A stretch of 64,000 nucleotides of DNA from Phoronis australis. Taxonomy: Eukaryota; Phoronida; Phoronidae. The notes under the pieces were generated by a model that worked only from the letters and a program-made list of their open reading frames with translations, was not told where the DNA came from and did no database searches. The DNA is taken from contig NMRA01000383.1 in NCBI GenBank assembly GCA_002633005.1, positions 153,586-217,585 on the forward strand, written 5' to 3'. Shown here piece after piece: positions 48,089 to 58,834 of the stretch. Positions within the stretch are counted from its first letter, which is position 1. Each line of letters opens with the position of its first letter. The position numbers were made by a program, and so were the translations under genes.

Positions 48089-48102
48089 TTAAGTTCTAGA
48101 CC

Positions 48103-48178
48103 ATAATAGCTACGGTCCATACAATAGCTATGGTCCATACAATAGCTACGGTCAATACAATAGCTACGGTCCATAATA
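48103..48178. repeat. 20-bp minisatellite, about 4 copies
   Basis: The unit AATAGCTACGGTCCATACAA repeats four times with single changes (TATGGTCC, CGGTCAAT), starting 11 bp outside the right TTAA of the transposon. Confidence 0.85.
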
Positions 48179-50110
48179 CTGTTTTGAGACAGCTGTAATG
48201 GCATTCACAACAATGTTAGAAGGATTGAAAAATGAAGCAACATCAATTTTGGTACAGAACTCGTGAGATTTTACTGCATCATTATTATTATATACCCCCA
48301 GGAGAAGGGTACTAAAGATATAACCCCCAGGATCAGGGTACTAAAAATATTTCTGAAGTATGGGCGGGAATTTAACCAAATCACTGTTATTCAGTGAAAT
48401 GAATTCCAAACTGACAGTCCCTTTTAAAAGTGACTATTACCATAGAATGGATACTTGAAAAATGGTGTAAAAATTACCAATTTGGGACAGCGAAAAAACA
48501 ATTATTACGCTCACGGTTTGAGCTTTAACAATACCACATAATAATATAACATGTGCCATTATTGACAGTGACATCTGCTGACGACACCAAAGATAGACGT
48601 TCATACCGCATCACCCCTGCTGTTAAATCCACCTGTTCACTTTGAAGAAAACTTCTGCTGTTAACTTCGACCCAAAACTGAAGTTAACCATTCGTAACGA
48701 CCATCATTCCCTAAACATTGTTCGTATATAAAAATACTTTCCATCCACTCAGATATGTGCATTATACACATTGAATACTGTAAGTAATATCAGAAATACA
48801 AAACTAAGATTGTTCTCATGGACTCTGAAGTGCACATTCACCTGTGCACCTGAACAAGGTAGGTGAGTAATACCTGAAGATACTTCCCAGGAAGATCATG
48901 ACAATAAACTATAATATGATTATCCCAACAGGTTATGTAATCCATTCTAGTCATGTCTCCTTGGCTGACATCAGTAGTCATTCCAAAGAGCTCCTGGCAA
49001 CACAACTGTCAATGACAGAAGAGACCATCAAAGGCGCTGCCAGTTTTTCACTATAAGAACAAATTACCACTCCCTTAATGAATGACATGTTTATTAAGTG
49101 CTATTACCATAGTTCAAACCATGTCAGATTTGACTAGGCTTTTCAATACAACTGTCTAATTCTGCCAATAGTCTTCCTCCAATTTACTACATGATAAACT
49201 GGAGAATTTAAAGGTCATCTAGCGAGCCCAATGCATCAGACCTATGTAATGTTTCTCAGAATTTGTTCCCCTTTAAAACACCTGTCTTCCAGTATAAGAA
49301 TTGAACAACACCTGTTGACTAGGTAACACTAGAACACAGCAGACTTGGTCATTAGTGCAGTCATGTTCTTGCATTAAAAGATATAGCAGCCTTAATAGCA
49401 AATAGTTTTTTAATTCAAAGACTTCAACTTCAACCAACGATCACTCTAATCCAAGCTCCAATCTCTCACTTAACATACAACAGACAGATTCCTTGTTGTT
49501 ACACAGGTAAAATGTAAACAGTTTTACTGTAACTGTCTTTCTAGTCAACAATGAAACCTAATTCAAATACAGGATTCAACTTTCACTTTGAATCCTCGAT
49601 CAATACAACTTGGGAATATAGTTTAAGGAAAATTTGAACAAAACAAAGTTTGGAAGGACTTCTCACAGTACAAACAATGAATTCATTGTTGTTGATTTGA
49701 AAGAGGACACCCAGTGTACGTCAGAGACTGGTGAAGCTCTGTGATCTCCGACAAATCACTGGCGTGGAGTTGTTTGGCAGGGATAAACCCTGAACTGTGA
49801 GGTGAAGCTGGTTACATTGGTGACAAGTCTACTTTCAGGGTGTTATTGTAGCTATCAAGGTAGACAGGACTCCTTGCTTACATAGAAAATGAAAAGTACT
49901 GAATGTCAAACTCACTGTTTTAACATAAGCTACTGGTTTGTTCATAGTACGCATACACTTGATATTTTAACCTGCATTTTGTCCTGTTGAGCTGGCTAAT
50001 AAACCAAAAGTCAAATTAGGTCTTTTGCTCTCATGTTATTCTTTACCATGATCGAATTCTATTTTTGTTAACAACACAAACATCGAAACTATCAACGACT
50101 CAACTTTCGA
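48179..50110. other. Intergenic/intronic DNA, nothing recognised
   Basis: No exon is supported. It includes a short pair of ACCCCCAGGA-GGGTACTAAA blocks near 48295-48345 and a fragment related to the 2201-2504 element near 48470. Confidence 0.4.
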
Positions 50111-50305
50111 GTTCATTGTAGTTGGCTCATGTACACACTGCCTGTGACAGTTCATTGTGGTTGGCTCATGTACACACTACCTGTGACAGTTCATTGTGGT
50201 TGGCTCATGTACACACTACCTGTGACAGTTCATTGTGGTTGGCTCATGTACACACTGCCTGTGACAGTTCATTGTGGTTGTCCCATGTACACACTGCCCA
50301 TGACT
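50111..50305. repeat. 39-bp minisatellite, 5 copies
   Basis: GTTCATTGTGGTTGGCTCAT begins at 50111 and every 39 bp thereafter; the last copy is degenerate. The 94-codon ORF over it is an in-frame artefact. Confidence 0.9.
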
Positions 50306-50712
50306 TGAGTTGCCCGTTCCTTCATCAAAGTTTCAAGGAAATAGAAGCTTTTAAACCCCTAAGCGCTTCCGTTAAGAATTCAACATTGAGAGCTACACAG
50401 GAATAAAATGCAGCAGTAAGTGGATTATTTCCACAAGTAGAAACTCGTGCTCAAAGTGAGCAACTGCTACAGATACATTTCTTTCATTTGAGGAACACAT
50501 GAAAAGAATCTCCACAAGACCATTCATAAACTCTTTAACACCCCAAAAGCAACTGTCTATTATGGTGACCATAGACACTAGCCTTGACATCATTGATTGA
50601 CCTTCTACTTGATTTGACTATTTTGATTACAACTAAGTCAAACTGCCTTGAAGAGTGTTAATGAAAAGTAAGCTTTCATTACACATTCCACTTATTGTTC
50701 ATCATGAACAAA

Positions 50713-51428
50713 GGCTGACTAGTGTCAGAGGTCTACATCCCTTGTTTTTACATTGTAGGCCGACTAGTGTCAGAGGTCTACATCCCTTGTTTTTACATTG
50801 TAGGCCGACTAGTGTCAGAGGTCTACATCCCTTGTTTTTACATTGTAGGCTGACTAGTGTCAGAGGTCTACATCCCTTGTTTTTACATTGTAGGCTGACT
50901 AGTGTCAGAGGTCTACATCCCTTGTTTTTACATTGTAGGCTGACTAGTGTCAGAGGTCTACATCCCTTGTTTTTACATTGTAGGCTGACTAGTGTCAGAG
51001 GTCTACATCCCTTGTTTTTACATTGTAGGCTGACTAGTGTCAGAGGTCTACATCCCTTGTTTTTACATTGTAGGCTGACTAGTGTCAGAGGTCTACATCC
51101 CTTGTTTTTACATTGTAGGCTGACTAGTGTCAGAGGTCTACATCCCTTGTTTTTACATTGTAGGCTGACTAGTGTCAGAGGTCTACATCCCTTGTTTTTA
51201 CATTGTAGGCTGACTAGTGTCAGAGGTCTACATCCCTTGTTTTTACATTGTAGGCTGACTAGTGTCAGAGGTCTACATCCCTTGTTTTTACATTGTAGGC
51301 TGACTAGTGTCAGAGGTCTACATCCCTTGTTTTTACATTGTAGGCTGACTAGTGTCAGAGGTCTACATCCCTTGTTTTTACATTGCAGGCCGACTAGTGT
51401 CAGAGGTCTACATCCCTTGTTTTTACAT
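50713..51428. repeat. 45-bp minisatellite, 16 highly uniform copies
   Basis: The unit GGCTGACTAGTGTCAGAGGT followed by CTACATCCCTTGTTTTTACATTGTA repeats from 50713 with an exact 45-bp period. The only visible variants are CTG/CCG at the fourth base and one GCA near the end. Because 45 is a multiple of three, it leaves a 258-codon open frame (50655-51431) of TSVRGLHPLFLHC repeats; I treat this as an artefact. Confidence 0.95.
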
Positions 51429-52159
51429 TAGTAAAAAAACATCCATAACTAGTTACAGCTTCTTCCCAGTTTCCGCTCATTGTCGTTATCTGGCATGGTA
51501 AAATCTGTTCAACTTAGCACCAGATTACGCGACGAAAGTGGAATATTTTTTCCAGTACCTAACAATGATTTATCAATATACAGCTTTCATGAGGCAATGT
51601 TTTGCGTAAATGTGACCAGTCACAGCAATGCTACAAATCTTTGAAAAACCAAAAAGCTCATTTTGGCAATTATGTTTATTAGAAATTAGTGAGCTTTTCA
51701 CATGCCATGCTAACTGTTGTCAATAATTTAAGACCAGACCGCAGAAATAGTTTTCACTGGTGTATCACAACACTGAACCACCAATGCGATCAAGCTAGAT
51801 GAAGTTGTACGGATTGCTGAAACAACAGTCATCAAAAATATGAGCTCAGCGTTCATCTTGAAATTCGCCATCTTGACTGAAAACGAAAATTTATTAAGCA
51901 TGAATAAAGGAAAACGACAAGTGATTAAATCTGGGGTCCCCAGAAATAATAAACTGACATTGTTTTCTTGATGGGTCGTGTAAAGAGCAAAGAGAGACAA
52001 GTTGATATTGATGGCTGCAGGGTGTATTGCAGAGATTTGAGGTTTATCATGAGACCAGGTGGCTGTCGCACATTAGTGATTGACATGTTTATCACAAGAT
52101 TTTGACAGACAACACAATTTTTTTCTGGGTACATGAAATTTGGGTGGTCTAGCTTCAAT
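51429..52159. other. Intergenic or 3' gene region, possible terminal exon
   Basis: On the minus strand a TTCGTTTTCAG acceptor near 51868 is followed by an open frame with a hydrophobic stretch (ELIFLMTVVSAIRTTSSSLI) ending at TAA 51728. It might be a terminal exon of the membrane-protein gene upstream, but phase and linkage are unresolved. Confidence 0.25.
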
Positions 52160-52334
52160 TTTGTAAGATGTTTGTTTTGTTACTGGAACATGATAAAATA
52201 ATGAAAGCCTCTGAACAGCCTCACAGGCAAAAGCAATTAAAAACATGAAGGTACGGTCAACATGAAGGTGAGTCCAACAATGAAACAAAGAACATACAAG
52301 TAGAGCCCCAACAGCCATAACACCAATGATAAAC
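52160..52334 (-). CDS. Putative membrane-protein exon
   Basis: A CTACTTTTGCAG acceptor precedes 52334. The frame reads FIIGVMAVGALLVCSLFHCW, then THLHVDRTFMFLIAFACEAV and QRLSLFYHVPV, giving two hydrophobic segments. The donor is unclear: CTT/GTATGT after 37 nt, or CCA/GTAACA near 52160, are both possible, so the 3' edge given is provisional. I do not recognise the protein. Confidence 0.3.
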
Positions 52335-54866
52335 CTGCAAAAGTAGATGGAAGAATCAGTCAATAAAAGAGCAGTCATCAAACCAGGAAACATTTAACAC
52401 GATAATTATAAGTCATGCATTTCACGAGATTCACAACGTGTGTAAATTTCATGTCGACCAGATGAAAAGTGCAACCAGTAACAACAGTATGGTGAACAAC
52501 AAAAGCACAGCGGGGGAATTAATCAATAAAAGAACAGTCACCTGACCACTAAAACTCAAATATCTCAAGAGGGTTAAGACGGTGAGAAATGGCTAGCATA
52601 AAACACATTTGGTGAGATCCGTCAAGGGATGCTGGAGATGTGGGGTGAGACGTAAATCAATACAAGTCATCGAAAAATCTCAAATAACTCCAGAAAAGTT
52701 AAGGATATTTCCAACCTTATTCACAAAAATGGGCCATTTTTACAATATTTCACTTGTGTCTAGCAAAATACCTTATCTTCATTCTCGTGGGAATAAAATA
52801 CGAAATATATACTGCGTAGCGAGAAAAAAAAAGATTTAGCAAAACCACCTTGGAACCGCACAACCGCGTGGATATTTGTTTACCACTTATCCAATGTCAA
52901 AGGTTAAAGGGCTTTCAAGTAAATTGAGTCTCCCGCCAGGTACAGAACAGCTTCGGTATACCCTCAGTCCTTTCATTCACAAATTCGCCATAACATTGAA
53001 CCAACGAGGTGTGGTTATGATAGAATGGTGCCGGGGAAAACAAAGACAAAACGTAGTTTTGATCCTAAGGGAGTTGTGCGTCTACATGCATACGACCGTT
53101 GACGTTGAAAACGAATGCTACGAGTTGCCTCAGGCCTCAGTCTGGTCATGAACACAGAAAGTTGTGAAAAGAGATAAATCCTCCCCCTTATTCCTTAATT
53201 CAATTATTAAGTTAACATTTCGATGTTTCGATTTCATGTTAACGACTTACTTTAACCACCAATTCAATTTTTGTTATCCATTTCTTACTTGGTTTGGTAT
53301 CAGTCTCCCAGCACGTGACGTGTACAGGCTATGAACTGTGACCTACTTAGAAAGTAGGTCGTACAAAATGGCAGAAGTTGGCTGCGAAAGATAGGTCTAT
53401 TTGAGGTTTTAATGATATTTAAGTTAGTTACGCACTGCAAAATTAGTTAACATTGCAAGAAAACATTGAAATTGGTGACATAGTTAAGGATTCTATAGGT
53501 TATGTATACCGAAAACAAGTTTTCACAGAATAATTAACCAAAGACTTAGAGATTTTCACGTGTCCCAGTTTAATCGGCTTTTTCTCGGCTTCGGCAAATC
53601 GACTTTATTTGAACTTAGGAACACGAGTTCTCGAAAATGGCTCGATGGATTTCGCTGAAACTTTCCAGACTTAATATTTAGTCACCAATCTCAAAAACGC
53701 TGTTAGGATTTTTGATATAAAAGCTTAGTTTTTGTGTAATGTGGCAAAAACGAATACGACTTCAATTTTTTACAAAAATACCTTACGTTTTGCGAGTTTA
53801 TTTGTCATAGAAACCAAACAAACAAACTAATCGAAAATTCCTAACAGCGTTTTTGAGGTAATTGATGAAGTTTTCATTTAAAAAAGGTTTCGTTAAAATC
53901 GACCGAGGGGTTATTTTGCTATGAATGTACCTTTCTTAAAAATGGAATTTTTACTTAAAAAAGGTTTTTACGTAAAAATAATAATGACAAATAAATACAA
54001 AAAGTATATTTATATTTCCTGATCTTTGCTCTTTCAGAAAATATATACTTTTACTAGTTGACAAAGCTTAGTTTTTTTGATATACGAGTTAGAACAGAGG
54101 CCACTAAATAAGGTTTGAAATAACCTTAAGTTGTAGTGGTAAACAGATATCATTTTCCAGATAGTTCTTAATGTGATCTATCCACACACCATATTTCTAT
54201 CCATGGACAGCAGAGCTATGGCTCCACAAAATCTAAAAATGAATGCCACAGCGTCATCTTGCATCCAATCTCAACCAAAAACAACAGGCTTCGAGCTATT
54301 CACAAAACAAATGATGACTGTAAACAAAGAAACAACAAGTAACAAACTTGGTGAAAATTTCTGGAAAAGGACAATTTCAGATCCAAATTTTGCAATAAGA
54401 ATGTTTCTAGTCAAAACCAACTGTTGGATTTTGGGAAAAAGAATAGCCACAAGGTTCTCCTCACAGGAGGGGCAGGCAGCAGTCAAATCAAGAGTAACAT
54501 GCAAAAATGGTCATCTCGAGGAGGTCCTATACAAAGTCTATTACTCAACACTGAATAAAAAGCAAAAGGTGCAACCCTGCACCCAAATGGAATAGACCTT
54601 TTTGCCATCTCCATACATCACCCCAGATGTTTTTAAGCAGAGAACCAGTTGGAGTCACCAACCCCAACAAGCCAAATATACCAAAGCCTCAAAACCTCCA
54701 GCAGAACAAACACCTACCAACATAGTGGTAATTTCCACATCATAGAATTTTCGATTTCCTAATAATCAACTTTAGCACAGTGCCATACCTACAATCAATA
54801 GTGATATGCAGTCTATCATAACAACTAATTACCATGAGTAATTAAATATCGACATTTCCACAGTAC

Positions 54867-54910
54867 CTGACTAGCAATAGCCAACATTGACAAAATCCCT
54901 ATGACGTGCT
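54867..54910 (-). CDS. Putative 44-bp micro-exon of the membrane-protein gene
   Basis: Bounded by CATATGCAG and TCAG/GTACTG. Only one phase is open, adding HVIGILSMLAIASQ after a split Glu codon. The one-base carry-over fits the exon at 55122-55163. Confidence 0.3.
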
Positions 54911-55121
54911 CTGCATATGTTAGAAGACAACTTAGCAATTTTACAGAAAACAAAAGTCAATAGAAATACGCATATTGAACAACCACCGTTTATTTGCAGG
55001 CTAAAATAAGCAACCTTTGGCTATCTCAGGATAAAGTTATGACAGAAAAAAATGATTAAATAGGTATGTTGATCAGTTTCCATGTAAGGCACAAGACAAC
55101 ACTGTGACCACTAGGGATACC

Positions 55122-55163
55122 TGCAATAGTTAGAACTGACATAAAGTGTAGAGACCTTGCCAC
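55122..55163 (-). CDS. Putative 42-bp micro-exon of the membrane-protein gene
   Basis: Bounded by GTTTTTGTTTCAG and TTGCAG/GTATCC. In the one phase compatible with the next micro-exon it reads ARSLHFMSVLTIA, so the two make a continuous hydrophobic stretch. The preceding recognised exon (56311-56463) ends in a different phase, so at least one exon is missing from my model or the linkage is wrong. Confidence 0.3.
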
Positions 55164-55349
55164 TGAAACAAAAACAAAATAGAAAACTTAAAAAATGAAG
55201 TTTTCAACATTTTCAACAGACATGAAAATACTGTAAAGGAATACAGCAATGGTGCTGGTGAATGGCCGCCACATACCACAATGTCATGTTTCATAGAAAT
55301 CTATCACTAGATTCTCTAGACTCCCTAAAATATATTGAATACCTTGTTG

Positions 55350-55790
55350 AGATCAAGATAGCCACTAGGAACTGCTAGGGAGGTTGCATTCACACAAAAA
55401 TCAACCCGTCTTTGAGTGAAGTTTCACAGAAATCCAGCTATCAAATCTACATATTATCAAGTAATGGTACTAAACCAAATTAATGTCAATACTGAAATGG
55501 CCACTAGGAGACGCTGCAGTGTTTGATTACGCCGTAATCTCAACTGTTGCTAGCACAGTGCCATAACACACACGCTTATGTGTCATTTGTCATTGAATTC
55601 TGTCCATCAGTTCTCAACGTTCTCGAGGGACTGGGCAGATTGAGAAGTGCCATACTCTGTCTTAGAGGTGCCTTACACCCATGTGCTAAATTTCATCAAG
55701 ATCCGACCATCAGTTTTTTTAGATATCAAGCAAACACCTGTAGCCGGTCGCATGAAACAGTCCCAAGTAGGGACTCAGCTACAAATGTTC
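55350..55790 (+). repeat. Diverged copy of the dispersed repeat
   Basis: Core-like blocks CCACTAGGAACTGC (from 55362) and CCACTAGGAGACGC (55501-55514, preceded by AAATGG) are followed by CTAAATTTCATCAAGATCCG and GATATCAAGCAAACACC, the diverged unit and tail of the repeat at 1-780. Confidence 0.55.
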
Positions 55791-56310
55791 CTCAACAACT
55801 TTTCACCAAATTTGTGGACTTTTAAAAACACTGATTAGTCTCTCTAATAATGTTTTATTCTCATTAAAAAGTAAAGTTTGGCTTTGATATGCACCGTGAG
55901 AAAAACTCTGCATTGAATTCTCCAAGCAACTGAAAATAAATGGGGATCTTTTCATTCAACACCTCTAATTGAAGGACCAAGTCAATATTTATTTCCATTA
56001 AAATAATGTCTCAGTTTTTAAATATATACCGTATCATTATGAAATGTTGATAATCAAAGACCTAATAACAAAACAATAGTGAAACAATATTTGTGAGTAA
56101 ACAAAGACATGGATAAGGTATGCAGAAGAGTTACGTAAGGAACTTGAGACTGCAGGTATGCAACTTTATACAGATGTAGTTACATATTGTAGATAAAGGT
56201 CAGCAGCACTTATACATCCTTACAAAGCAGAACTGGCAAACTGCATTTGTGCTTGAGAAATATACACTAGGAAAAGAACTGTAGATTGCGAGGAATGAAT
56301 TGTTACTCAC

Positions 56311-56463
56311 AATTGCGGCGTGTGCAAGCAGAGCGACATCTTGTGAGAAAGGAACTTGTATCCACGGAAAAAGAACGATATAATTGAAAATACCAGTACG
56401 ACTCACAAATTCAGTAAAACCCAGTGAGACAGAAATACTAAGGGTGAGAGACCATGACAACAC
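56311..56463 (-). CDS. Putative membrane-protein exon 2
   Basis: A TTCTGTGGTCAG acceptor and an AATT/GTGAGT donor bound a 51-codon, phase-0 exon reading VLSWSLTLSISVSLGFTEFV, then SRTGIFNYIVLFPWIQVPFS and QDVALLAHAAI. Two hydrophobic segments suggest membrane spans. Both splice sites are strong. It joins in phase to the 45-nt start exon at 57957-58001. I do not recognise the family. Confidence 0.42.
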
Positions 56464-56501
56464 CTGACCACAGAACTACAATCTCTACTTAGTCTAATGG
56501 T

Positions 56502-57015
56502 CAGGGCTTGGAATGACCAATGACAAAAAACGCGGAAACTTTGAAACATTCACGGCCCAAATCATGCCCGATAACCAGCCTTGAAATGGTCGATGTGAAC
56601 CTTTCCCCGACAAAAGTCGGGAGGACTAAAAAAAATAATAAACGTTACCACCATCAGTAGCATGCGTCTGCGTCCTTTTAGCTCGCCCGTCCACTCCCAA
56701 CCCACATCTTTTTGGCTGCAGAGCGGTAGTATTTGTCGCCGCGCTTAACAATAACAAGACCAGACGCCATTGAAAATCCCACCACGCTGTCCCAGAAGCC
56801 CCGGCAATGTTGGCAATTTACGTTCCTCCGAAACATAAAGAGCAACTTCCGCTTTTCGAGGTGAACGTCGTCTGCAACGCCGCGGTAAGAAAGGAATTTG
56901 CCGCGGAAATTTTATATCAAATCCGATTTTTTTACGCGGAAATATTATAAAAAAAGCGGAAAGCACATTTGAAAAAAGCAGAAATCCGCGTTTCCGCGGA
57001 AAATCCCAAGCCCTG
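56502..57015. mobile_element. MITE-like element with CAGGGCTTGG ends
   Basis: The left end CAGGGCTTGGAATG is matched by the right end on the minus strand, CAGGGCTTGGGATT. AATGGT directly flanks both sides (left flank ends AATGGT, right flank starts AATGGT), a probable target duplication. The right part is rich in CCGCGG/GCGGAAA motifs. The minus-strand ORF at 56745-57086 runs across the element boundary and is not regarded as a gene. Confidence 0.7.
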
Positions 57016-57956
57016 AATGGTATAACCTGATCATTGGTTGCAAAGGTCACTGACAAAATGGATTTCCACTGACCACCATTGCCCATATCATTTTAACTGA
57101 TTACTTTACCAGATGTTGACTACCAGAAATTTAAGACTGACCATTGGTTAAAATTTTTTGACTTGTATCACTCTTTCAAGGACCATCAGCCGTCAGATAG
57201 CTGGAACTTACCATGCAGGTGATACAGAGGTCAGCCGAGCTGCTGTTCTAGCAGACAAAATGAAAGTGTGTTCTGGACGAGGTCATGGACCTTTTAAGAC
57301 AGGGAGGTTTAAAGGGCGTGAAATTCTTAGATTTGCTAGGTTTTCAGATATTTCTTCGTTTTAATGATAACACTTAGAATACAAATCCTGTCTTTTACAA
57401 ACTACTCATAATTAAGCTAAGTGACTTACAATCATTTTAGATGAACAGTAGATTAAACTTCTAACTTCCATAAGTAGAGTTACATCTAATGAGCTGTTTT
57501 CTAGAAATCCAACAGAGCCACCCCGGATTGCACGGTCACACTTGANCACTTGAATCTCGCTGCAATAACCATCAAACATTTATGTAACCAAGCGTTTTCA
57601 CGTCATTGGAGGTACACGTGTTCTTTGTGATCCAATTCTCCTTTTTCTGCGCTGCATTACGCTATTTGTCCATCCAAAGCCAACCAAGTATTATTGCTGT
57701 GCTGTGGGCTACAACTCTGATGAGAGAAAGTTGGATAAACTTGACAAATATCCGTGAGCGCGTAATGCTTAATTCGGCGCCCTCCCGACATCAATCAAAA
57801 ACAAAAAATGTGGTACGAGTGGATAAACCAAGTTTGTCTTGGAGATGTCTTTCTATTCCAGTGTTTTTAAATGGCTGAAATCGGGAACATTTCCAAGGCC
57901 ATACACCTCGATGGTTTCAGACATGACAAGTGAATAAAAACATTGTGCTTTCTTAC

Positions 57957-58001
57957 CTCCAGAGCAAAGAGTTCTATCACTGTATAATCTGCGGCGGTCA
58001 T
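57957..58001 (-). CDS. Putative start exon of the membrane-protein gene
   Basis: ATG 58001 reads MTAADYTVIELFALE to a GGAG/GTAAGA donor, exactly 45 nt, phase 0, and joins in frame to the exon at 56463-56311. The ATG context is GAATATGACC, with an in-frame TAG 9 bases upstream. The two-exon chain gives a start codon, a short polar N-terminus and then hydrophobic spans. Supported by splice consensus and frame only. Confidence 0.4.
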
Positions 58002-58368
58002 ATTCGACTAGTAAATATTAACAAGACTTGAAATATGTTTTTGGTTTTGACCAAACTTGTAGTGAATACAAAGCTGCATATAAGAACAGTGCTTTCTGCC
58101 AAAAATGCGTAAAATGGAACAGGTTAGATTTGATAAATATATTCTTCTCTGTCAAAAACACTCAACTGGATTTAAACTTTGAGTGAGCTTTTGATCACAG
58201 CAGTATTAACTATGCTTTCTGTTATAAAACAAGTTTTAATTCAGGCCACTTAACTGCATGAAACTGATCTTGTCCTGTTCTTTAGCATATTTAAAAGTGA
58301 TCTCTGGGATTGTGAAGAACAGATAATTTGTTCACAGCAAGCTTGGTATGAACAAATTACAAACTCTC

Positions 58369-58834
58369 AAGGGCCTTTCATACTAACGTCGATGTGTCGA
58401 TGGTTTGGGGAGTTGCGGTCAGTATGAACACTTAACTCCGGTCCTGGATCGCAGCTAACAGGCTAAGAACGAAGCGTCGACGCTGCTGTGCAGTATGAAC
58501 GCTTAACTCCGGTCCAATCGAAGTTATCGCCAGGTGCCACTGTTATCGTCAACAGGTAGTGCCGTCACTAATAGCTGCTTATATTTTGCTCTAATAAAAA
58601 CCAATCGAAGCTTAATATCACTAAGTAGCACATGTAAAATATTTCTAAATTGAAACATTGAAAAAAATCTTAGCGTGCAACGCTATCTTGCGATAACTTC
58701 GATGACGACAGCGGCACAAAACCGCTTACTTTGATGTTCATTAACTACCGAAGCCCGTATGAACGGTCCAGTTAACTGCGCTGTTTACGTCGACGCTCCC
58801 TACAGACCGGGAGTTAACAATATGAAAGGGCCTT
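58369..58834. mobile_element. MITE-like element with AAGGGCCTTTCATA ends
   Basis: The left end AAGGGCCTTTCATA matches the right end on the minus strand (AAGGCCCTTTCATA) with one mismatch. GTTAACTCCCGGTC and GTCGACG-type blocks occur near both sides in opposite orientation. GTATGAACACTTAACTCCGG and GTATGAACGCTTAACTCCGG form a direct pair inside. No ORF. Confidence 0.65.

Noticed and set aside
54173-54595. 140-codon plus-strand ORF and a 77-codon minus-strand ORF opposite it
   Set aside because: Neither shows a known motif or convincing splice context. The plus frame is lysine/threonine-rich as expected from AT-rich non-coding DNA.
55501-55514. Counting every CCACTAG block as a CTCF-like site
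   Set aside because: Several copies (12984, 13124, 20406, 36623, 55362, 55501) depart from the consensus at core positions. Only the better ones are used for the claim.
56745-57086. 113-codon minus-strand ORF with arginine-rich segment
   Set aside because: It crosses the boundary of the CAGGGCTTGG-ended element, and its basic residues come from the CCGCGG-rich repeat sequence.
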